DNA of 6,791 bases. Source: an uncultured Candidatus Melainabacteria bacterium (GTDB taxonomy: Bacteria > Cyanobacteriota > Vampirovibrionia > Gastranaerophilales > Gastranaerophilaceae). Below the pieces are notes generated by a model. That model saw only the letters and a list, made by a program, of their open reading frames with translations, had not been told where the DNA came from and ran no database searches. Within the stretch, counting starts at the first letter, position 1; every line of letters begins with the position of its first letter. The stretch covers positions 1 through 6,791 of the forward strand of contig CAKVND010000071.1 of the NCBI GenBank assembly GCA_934777245.1, written 5' to 3'. This document shows positions 1-4,503 of the stretch, piece after piece. A program made the position numbers and the translations under genes.

Positions 1-1001
1 GTTTTAATATAAGCCATTTTTGGTAAATTATCCTTATCAAGAATGTACAAATAGCGTCCTTCTTGGTTTTCCATAGTCGCCTCTTGAGGAACAACAGCTA
101 CTTTATCTTTGTTTTTAGTATAAAGAATTACGCGCCCAAAATCCCCTTGCAACAAAGAATCGTCAGGATTTGGGAAAGTTGCTCTCATAGTAATAGTACC
201 GGTTGAATCATCAATTTTGTTATCATGAAAATCTTGAACACCTTTAAATTTATACTTTTCACCTGAGCTGAAAATAAATTCAACATCTCGATTTACGTTT
301 GCAGTTTTATCAATTCTAACAAGTTCTGCGTAATCTTTTGATTCCAAAGGGAAAGTTATATACATCGGATCAGAACTGTTAATGGTTGTTAAAGCCCCGC
401 TATTCATTGAAACATAGTTACCGACAGTTACGGAAATAATACCGACACGTCCGTTTACAGGTGATTTAACTTTTGTGTAACCCAAGTTTCTTTGAGTATC
501 ACGATATGCACTTTGAGCATTCGCAACCTGCGCTCTATAAGCATCTCTCTGAGATAAAATACTATCATAATCAGATCGAGCAATATAATCATTTTGTACA
601 AGTTCTTTATAACGTTTTAACTGCTTGTCATAATAAGCATATTGTGATTGCGCGTTATCCAAATTCGCTTTAGCTTGATTAGCAGCATATTGATATTGTT
701 GAGGTTCAATCTCAAATAACAATTGACCTGCTTTTACATAATCGCCTTCTTTAAAATAGCTTTTAGTTAAATATCCGCTAATACGCGCTAAAACATCAAC
801 ACGATATTTTGCAACAACTCTCGCTGTAGCCGTAAATTGGCGTTGCACTTCTTCTGAACCGACAGTAGCAACCGTAACTGCAGGAGTTCTCATCATAGCA
901 CGTTGTTTCGCAGTTTTCATTTTATCCATATTGGATAAAAACATTCTGCCTAAAATTAGCGCAAGTACTACTAGCACAATTATTATAATATTTTTTCTCA
1001 T
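1..1001 (-). CDS. RND efflux periplasmic adaptor (membrane fusion protein), 3' end missing
   Basis: AcrA/MexA-type adaptor that links an inner-membrane RND transporter to an outer-membrane channel in multidrug efflux. The visible 333 residues begin with a short basic N-terminus and an uncleaved-looking hydrophobic anchor (about residues 4-22). A split lipoyl domain follows, with halves near 67-100 (SGYLTK, FKEGDYVKAGQLL) and 173-200 (GYTKVKSPVNGRVG). Between them is a helical hairpin rich in Ala, Gln and Tyr (about 101-172, with YIARSDYD at its return). The beta-barrel includes DSTGTITMRATFPNPD (265-280), the signature shared with AcrA. AcrA is close to 400 residues, so I judge that roughly 50 C-terminal residues lie beyond position 1. 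The ATG at 1001 has a GGAG Shine-Dalgarno 5 nt upstream. It lies downstream of the MarR gene on the same strand with a 179-bp gap and no terminator. The pump gene is expected outside the window. The family is clear; the substrate is unknown. Confidence 0.95.
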   Translation of the reverse strand, partial: MRKNIIIIVLVVLALILGRMFLSNMDKMKTAKQRAMMRTPAVTVATVGSEEVQRQFTATARVVAKYRVDVLARISGYLTKSYFKEGDYVKAGQLLFEIEPQQYQYAANQAKANLDNAQSQYAYYDKQLKRYKELVQNDYIARSDYDSILSQRDAYRAQVANAQSAYRDTQRNLGYTKVKSPVNGRVGIISVTVGNYVSMNSGALTTINSSDPMYITFPLESKDYAELVRIDKTANVNRDVEFIFSSGEKYKFKGVQDFHDNKIDDSTGTITMRATFPNPDDSLLQGDFGRVILYTKNKDKVAVVPQEATMENQEGRYLYILDKDNLPKMAYIK

Positions 1002-1088
1002 TCTCTCTCCATAAATACTGGTTTTACATATCCTTTTACTATTTTACTACAAAAAATTATAAAAATAATATGTTTAACTTTAAACACA

Positions 1089-1117
1089 ATTTTAACAAAT
1101 TTTTTTGGGGGATGCAA
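1089..1117 (-). promoter_or_regulatory. candidate promoter of the efflux adaptor gene
   Basis: On the minus strand, TTGCAT (1112-1117) is separated by 17 bp from TAAAAT (1089-1094), which is preceded by TGT and so forms an extended -10. Transcription would begin near 1082, leaving a leader of about 80 nt before the ATG. The -35 is only a half match. A second, weaker candidate is TATAAT at 1056-1061 with TTAAAG at 1078-1083 (16-bp spacing). In such AT-rich DNA both could be chance. Read-through from marR is the alternative. Confidence 0.4.
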
Positions 1118-1180
1118 GAAGCTAATTGGACAAATTTTAATCTTTTAAAACAACTACAGATAATTATTAACAAACTTGTT

Positions 1181-1648
1181 CTAATCAAAACTAATTTCTT
1201 CTCCATCAGTAATAATATTTTTTATTTCATCAAGATAACTAATTAATTTTTCGTCATTGCCTTCAAAAAACTTTGTCATATGATTTAAATTTTTATCAAT
1301 ATCAAGACAAATAGAATTATAAATTTGTTCTCCATATTTTGTTAAAGATGTTTTTCTTACTTGTCGTCCGTTTTTTGTCTCTTTAATTCTTTTAATAAAA
1401 CCTTTTTCTTCAAGTGAATTTAACATTTGTGTTATATGCGCACGCCCTTTAAATAATAGACGAGCAAGTTCTATTTGAGAGATTTCCGGACTTCTTACAA
1501 TTGTATCCATTACGCAAAATTCACCTTGAGTAATCCCCATACTGGCAAATTTTTTCTTAAACATTTGCATAAAATAACGTTCGCAAATTTTTGCTGTACA
1601 TTCTAATTTAAAAAGTGGACTATCCACATAATGATATTTTATCCCCAT
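1181..1648 (-). CDS. MarR-family transcriptional regulator
   Basis: A 155-aa winged-helix repressor-type protein of normal MarR length. MarR proteins are dimers that bind palindromic operators and usually release DNA on ligand binding or thiol oxidation. Residues about 20-50 form the dimerisation and first DNA-domain helices (ICERYFMQMF, GITQGEFCVMD). ISQIELARLL (56-65) is the first helix of the helix-turn-helix. RAHITQMLNSLEEKG (69-83) is the recognition helix. KRIKETKNGRQVRKTSLT (86-103) is the basic wing with its conserved Asp/Asn-Gly-Arg-type turn. Cysteines are at 17, 22, 45 and 114, so a redox sensor is possible but unproven. I chose the ATG at 1648. An in-frame extension to a TTG at 1699 would run across this gene's own promoter and has no homologous look. 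The ATG has no Shine-Dalgarno and sits 6 nt after a TATAAT box, suggesting a leaderless mRNA. Likely targets are itself, the divergent sigma operon and the efflux gene downstream. Confidence 0.93.
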   Translation of the reverse strand: MGIKYHYVDSPLFKLECTAKICERYFMQMFKKKFASMGITQGEFCVMDTIVRSPEISQIELARLLFKGRAHITQMLNSLEEKGFIKRIKETKNGRQVRKTSLTKYGEQIYNSICLDIDKNLNHMTKFFEGNDEKLISYLDEIKNIITDGEEISFD

Positions 1649-1654
1649 TGCTTG

Positions 1655-1683
1655 ATTATACAAAAGACAAATTTCGCATTCAA
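1655..1683 (-). promoter_or_regulatory. marR promoter
   Basis: On the minus strand, TTGAAT (1678-1683), a 17-bp spacer and a perfect TATAAT (1655-1660). The expected transcription start, about 7 nt past the -10, falls on the A of the marR ATG at 1648. This leaves no room for a leader or ribosome binding site. Confidence 0.75.
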
Positions 1684-1693
1684 GCTGTTTGAA
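1679..1693. repeat. inverted repeat between divergent promoters, possible MarR operator
   Basis: TTCAA-gctgt-TTGAA, with 5-bp perfect arms and a 5-bp centre. Each arm covers most of one -35 box (marR on the left, the sigma operon on the right). A dimeric regulator bound here would cover both promoters at once. The arms are short for a MarR site and extend no further, so operator function is an inference. Confidence 0.4.
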
Positions 1694-1717
1694 AATCAAA
1701 ATCCACTATGCTATCAT
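1689..1717 (+). promoter_or_regulatory. promoter of the sigma factor / prepilin peptidase operon
   Basis: TTGAAA (1689-1694, 5/6 to consensus), a 17-bp spacer and TATCAT (1712-1717, 5/6), preceded by TGC (1709-1711) as an extended -10. The predicted start near 1724 gives a leader of about 18 nt, just enough to hold the Shine-Dalgarno. The match is to housekeeping sigma-70 consensus. Confidence 0.75.
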
Positions 1718-1732
1718 GATTTAGGATTAGAC

Positions 1733-1739
1733 GAGGGAA
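1733..1739 (+). promoter_or_regulatory. ribosome binding site fixing the sigma factor start
   Basis: GAGGGAA lies 5 nt (counted from GAGG) before the ATG at 1742. It decides this start over the in-frame ATG at 1631, which lies inside marR and upstream of the predicted promoter. Confidence 0.8.
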
Positions 1740-1741
1740 GA

Positions 1742-2527
1742 ATGATAAAAACAGAATCCGGCGATCAAAAAACTTATGAATTAGTTGCTCAATGGTTAGA
1801 AGAATATCATGGTGCAAAAAGTAAATACAAAAAAGCCAAAATGAAAGCTTTAATTGTTACTCAAATGCTACCCATTATTAAAAAAATTGCTCGAACAATC
1901 GCTAGACGTTCTTACGACCCGATTGATGACATGGTTCAAGCCGGTGCTATTGGTCTTTTAAAAGCTATAGATAGTTATTCTAAAAATGTTAATGAAAACT
2001 TTAAAATATATGCCGGTTATCTGATAATTGGTGAAATGAAACATTTTTTACGCGATAAATTGAACACAATTCGCGTACCACGTCACATACAAGAATTATC
2101 ATTACGTATAAATACTTTTACAAGTTCGTTAACACAAGAAGAAGTAAACGAGCTTACTAATGACGTAGTTGCAGAGGCATTAAATGTTACACCTAATGCT
2201 GTAACCAATGCATTACAAGCAGACAGAAGGAAATCAACAATTTCTTTAGATGAAGTTTTTGCTTCTGATTCTGACAACTTAGGCTATGAAGAAATTTTTT
2301 CAAAAGATAACGACCCTAGAGAAATTGAAGATACAAAACTTATTTTGCGGGATGTAATTGAAAAATTACCGAATGATTACAGAGAGATTGTAAAATTATT
2401 TTATTATGAAGACTTAAACCAAAAAGAAATTTCTGAAAAATTAAACATTAATCCAATGCAAGTTTCCAGAAAATTAAAAAAAGCGTTCAGCTTGTTATAC
2501 AAAATGATTGCTGATAGTGAGGAATAG
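1742..2527 (+). CDS. group 3 sigma-70-family RNA polymerase sigma factor (SigF/SigB/FliA type)
   Basis: A 261-aa alternative sigma factor that directs RNA polymerase to a dedicated promoter set. Region 2 spans about residues 35-105, with the core-binding stretch DDMVQAGAIGLLKAIDSY (62-79) and the -10-recognition segment through FKIYAGYLIIGEMKHFLRD (87-105). RVPRHIQEL (111-119) opens region 3, as in SigB/SigF proteins. A SLDE segment near 168-171 precedes the linker. Region 4 (about 203-256) ends in the -35-binding helix-turn-helix QKEISEKLNINPMQVSRKLK (227-246). There is no region 1.1, and the length fits group 3; ECF sigmas lack region 3. The next gene starts directly after its stop codon. 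Synechocystis SigF controls pilin expression and motility (established knowledge), so a pilus regulon is a reasonable inference given the adjacent prepilin peptidase. No anti-sigma gene is visible. I cannot separate a SigF orthologue from other group 3 sigmas by reading alone. Confidence 0.95.
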   Translation: MIKTESGDQKTYELVAQWLEEYHGAKSKYKKAKMKALIVTQMLPIIKKIARTIARRSYDPIDDMVQAGAIGLLKAIDSYSKNVNENFKIYAGYLIIGEMKHFLRDKLNTIRVPRHIQELSLRINTFTSSLTQEEVNELTNDVVAEALNVTPNAVTNALQADRRKSTISLDEVFASDSDNLGYEEIFSKDNDPREIEDTKLILRDVIEKLPNDYREIVKLFYYEDLNQKEISEKLNINPMQVSRKLKKAFSLLYKMIADSEE

Positions 2528-3433
2528 ATGGATTTATATCATTATTTTTTGTTTTGGATTTGTGTAATAGGACTTTGCTTGGGTAGCTTTTATAACGTAG
2601 TAATCTTGCGTTCTTTAAGCAACGAGAGTATTATTTATCCTGCTTCAAAATGTCCAAAATGCAATCATAAGCTTTATTTTTGGCACAACATTCCCGTACT
2701 GTCTTATGTATTACTTGGCGGAAAATGCTATTTTTGTAAAGAAAAAATCAGTATTCAGTATCCGATAATCGAACTTCTTACCATGCTTATGTTTGGTTTT
2801 ACGTTTATAAGATTCGGAATAAGCGTCAAAACGATTTTTACCCTGTTTTGGGTTTCATGCTTTATTATTATGACTATGACAGATTTAAAAGCTAAACTCG
2901 TTGACTGCAATATAGCAATCGTTATGGGTTTAAGCGGTATTCTGTATAACTTTATTATGTTTGGAAAAACTGGCTTAATATCATCTGTTTTAGGATTACT
3001 GATAGGAGCCGGAATTCTTGAACTAATTGCACGTTCAGGTTATTTAATAGCAGGTGAACGCGCAATGGGAGAGGCAGACACTTATGTTGCCGGTGCTATT
3101 GGAGCAATTTTAGGGAAAGGTATCTTACTTTCACTAGCCTTCGCACTAATTGCCTCTATGATATTTATTATTCCAATGTTTTTATACAACCAATACAAAG
3201 CTAATAACAAGGCGACATGCATTTTATCAATACTTTTCGTACTTTCTATAATGGTATTTAAACTTGTTTCTCAGAATTACTACAGCCTTGCAGCTCTTAT
3301 GATTACAGGAATTCTACTAACAGTTTCAATTCTTAAAAACATAAAACAAGTAGAAAATCGTAATTATTTACCTTACGTTCCGGCTTTAGCATTAGGTGCT
3401 TTATATTATATCTTTTTTAATGTAAACTTTTAA
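2528..3433 (+). CDS. pilD: prepilin peptidase / N-methyltransferase (A24 family), atypical GEAD motif
   Basis: A 301-aa polytopic inner-membrane aspartyl protease that cleaves the leader of type IV prepilins or pseudopilins and methylates the new N-terminus. GSFYNVVILR (19-28) matches the N-terminal signature GSFLNVVIYR. The zinc-type cytoplasmic domain has CPKC (42-45) and CYFC (67-70). The first catalytic Asp is D119 in TDLKAKLVD, and the second is D184. The canonical GxGD around the second Asp reads G181-E-A-D184, with Ala replacing the conserved Gly and no following KL. The 65-residue spacing between the aspartates is normal. The protein continues 117 residues past D184, clearly longer than TcpJ or PilD, with about four hydrophobic segments (near 199-219, 229-247, 251-268, 281-297). 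LPYVPALALGAL (281-292) matches the family's C-terminal motif. The ATG abuts the sigma stop codon, with GAGG inside the sigma gene 5 nt upstream, so the two are translationally coupled. Prepilin processing is likely; normal activity of the altered site is unproven. Confidence 0.93.
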   Translation: MDLYHYFLFWICVIGLCLGSFYNVVILRSLSNESIIYPASKCPKCNHKLYFWHNIPVLSYVLLGGKCYFCKEKISIQYPIIELLTMLMFGFTFIRFGISVKTIFTLFWVSCFIIMTMTDLKAKLVDCNIAIVMGLSGILYNFIMFGKTGLISSVLGLLIGAGILELIARSGYLIAGERAMGEADTYVAGAIGAILGKGILLSLAFALIASMIFIIPMFLYNQYKANNKATCILSILFVLSIMVFKLVSQNYYSLAALMITGILLTVSILKNIKQVENRNYLPYVPALALGALYYIFFNVNF

Positions 3434-3435
3434 TC

Positions 3436-3819
3436 ATGAGTGTATCGTATCCAAATCAATATAGAAATTACTGCACTTTTGATATAAAAGAGCAGAAAAA
3501 TTTAGCACAAATCAAAGCTTCGCTTGAAAATCCCAGCTCGGAAGACGAAGTATTAGAAGACTTGTACACACTTAATCTCATGTTGGATAACGGAGAAAAA
3601 GATGTTATCAAATTATACCCGACACTTTCTCGATATAACGATACAAATTCGCCAAATATACAAACTTATTTAGCAGGGATTTATCGCAAAATTAAAGTTC
3701 CGGACGCGTTCGGTCCATTATGCGCAATGCTTATCAGAAACGCTATCAATCCGCCAAAAGACTGCAATTTCGACCCAAACGAAGAAATTGGCGGCGCTAT
3801 TTTAGATTATTTAGCTTAA
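3436..3819 (+). CDS. small helical protein of unknown function, third gene of the sigma/pilD operon
   Basis: A 127-aa soluble protein with no signal peptide or membrane segment, acidic in its first half, that I do not recognise by family. The predicted pattern is paired amphipathic helices: KEQKNLAQIKASLE (18-31), DEVLEDLYTLNLMLDNG (37-53), then NIQTYLAGIYRKIK (74-87) and PDAFGPLCAMLIRNAINPP (89-107). The last two resemble a HEAT-type helical hairpin, with the Pro-Asp turn typical of such repeats; this is a weak inference. The ATG is 2 bp after the pilD stop codon, with no Shine-Dalgarno, so expression probably depends on translating ribosomes reinitiating after pilD. That coupling argues for a shared role with the prepilin peptidase or sigma factor, perhaps as an adaptor or regulator. 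Its stop codon overlaps that of the convergent ferredoxin oxidoreductase gene by 4 bp. Confidence 0.82.
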   Translation: MSVSYPNQYRNYCTFDIKEQKNLAQIKASLENPSSEDEVLEDLYTLNLMLDNGEKDVIKLYPTLSRYNDTNSPNIQTYLAGIYRKIKVPDAFGPLCAMLIRNAINPPKDCNFDPNEEIGGAILDYLA

Positions 3820-4349
3820 ACCATTGCGCAAGCTGAATCTAGAGCTTTTAAGTTTAGTGGTAGTAAATCTTTTTTCTTTGCGCCTAAAACTTTTTCTATA
3901 CCTTTTGCTAAATATTCTTTAGTTACAACATCACAAACAGTTGATAAAACACCAAGAGAGACTACGTTTGTAACTTTGCTTGTACCTAAATCATTTGCTA
4001 ATTTTGTCATTGGAGCAAATATATATTTTATATCATCACGCGGGCGAGTTTCTGCAACAAGAGTTGAATTCGCAACGATTGTTCCGCCTTTTTTAACTCT
4101 TTTAACAAATTTGTCAAAAGATTGCTGATTTAAAACTATTGCATAATCAGTATCTTGTTTATGCACAGAACTTACCTCCGTATCAGATACTACAATTTCA
4201 CAATTTACGGTTCCGCCTCTCATTTCAGCACCATAACAAGGGTACCAAGTAACATTTTTGCCTTCTAACATAAACGCATTTGCAAGAACTGTACCAGCCA
4301 AAAGCACACCTTGACCGCCAAAACCGGCAAATATAAAATTAGTTTCCAT
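3816..4349 (-). CDS. 2-oxoacid:ferredoxin oxidoreductase gamma subunit (KorC/VorC/PorG type)
   Basis: A 177-aa gamma subunit of a thiamine-pyrophosphate-dependent, CoA-acylating 2-oxoacid:ferredoxin oxidoreductase. These cytoplasmic anaerobic enzymes decarboxylate pyruvate, 2-oxoglutarate or branched-chain 2-oxoacids to acyl-CoA while reducing ferredoxin. GFGGQGVLLAG (9-19) is the glycine-rich family signature. YPCYGAEMRGGTVNCEI (36-52) corresponds to the conserved SYGPEMRGGTxNC block, with Cys and Ala in place of the usual Ser and Pro. NVVSLG (128-133) matches the NMVALG block. Length is normal for a separate gamma subunit. The ATG at 4349 is set by a very strong Shine-Dalgarno; an in-frame TTG at 4370 would lie upstream of it. 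No alpha, beta or ferredoxin-like delta gene flanks it, since both neighbours point the other way, so it is monocistronic. The substrate cannot be told from this subunit; KorC or VorC seems likelier than PorG because pyruvate enzymes are often fused. Confidence 0.93.
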   Translation of the reverse strand: METNFIFAGFGGQGVLLAGTVLANAFMLEGKNVTWYPCYGAEMRGGTVNCEIVVSDTEVSSVHKQDTDYAIVLNQQSFDKFVKRVKKGGTIVANSTLVAETRPRDDIKYIFAPMTKLANDLGTSKVTNVVSLGVLSTVCDVVTKEYLAKGIEKVLGAKKKDLLPLNLKALDSACAMV

Positions 4350-4353
4350 ATTA

Positions 4354-4361
4354 CTCCTCCC
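4354..4361 (-). promoter_or_regulatory. strong ribosome binding site of the oxidoreductase gamma gene
   Basis: On the minus strand, GGGAGGAG, with GGAGG 6 nt from the ATG at 4349. It is the best Shine-Dalgarno in the window and excludes the upstream TTG at 4370 as the start. It contrasts with marR and the divergent gene, which have none. Confidence 0.85.
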
Positions 4362-4410
4362 TTGTGGCAAAATTCTTAATTACATCACCACACTAATTCA
4401 CTCTATTTGT

Positions 4411-4439
4411 AATATATCACGAAATGTGTATTGAAACAA
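4411..4439 (-). promoter_or_regulatory. candidate promoter of the oxidoreductase gamma gene
   Basis: On the minus strand, TTGTTT (4434-4439), 17 bp, then TATATT (4411-4416) preceded by TGA as an extended -10. The predicted start near 4404 gives a leader of about 55 nt. The -35 is weak (3/6). Confidence 0.5.
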
Positions 4440-4488
4440 CTTTAATCAAATAACATTCTTTAATAAACTTTTATTTTTAAACTTCCTA

Positions 4489-4497
4489 TGATATAAT
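4489..4497 (+). promoter_or_regulatory. extended -10 promoter of the exported-protein gene
   Basis: TGA followed by a perfect TATAAT (4492-4497). No convincing -35 exists at the right distance (TTTTAT at 4469-4474). The predicted start falls on the G of the GTG start codon at 4504, so the mRNA is probably leaderless. Confidence 0.7.
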
Positions 4498-4503
4498 CTT
4501 GTT

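Noticed and set aside
473..673. 66-aa plus-strand reading frame
   Set aside because: It is antisense to the helical hairpin of the efflux adaptor, with no ribosome binding site or recognisable product.
1024..1034. ATG-TAA start-stop pair after AGGA in the adaptor leader, as a regulatory upstream ORF
   Set aside because: Only 1-2 nt separate the purine run from the ATG, too close for ribosome binding, and the leader itself is uncertain.
1169..1180. AACAA-ac-TTGTT palindrome just after the marR stop codon, as an operator or terminator
   Set aside because: The arms are only 5 bp with a 2-nt centre, it has no U tract, and its spacing differs from the repeat between the divergent promoters. Such palindromes are expected by chance in AT-rich DNA.
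1649..1699. N-terminal extension of MarR from a TTG at 1699
   Set aside because: It would span the marR -10 and -35 boxes, and the extra 17 residues do not look like the family.
1631..1741. In-frame N-terminal extension of the sigma factor by 37 residues from the ATG at 1631
   Set aside because: It overlaps marR in antisense, lies upstream of the predicted promoter, lacks a ribosome binding site and has no sigma-like sequence. The ATG at 1742 has a clear Shine-Dalgarno.
2083..2277. 64-aa minus-strand reading frame inside the sigma gene
   Set aside because: Shadow of regions 3 and the linker of the sigma factor; Ser/Thr-rich with no domain.
3830..3850. Short hairpin AAGCT-N8-AGCTT followed by TTTT as a terminator of the sigma operon
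   Set aside because: A 5-bp stem with an 8-nt loop and a short T run inside a coding region is too weak to call.
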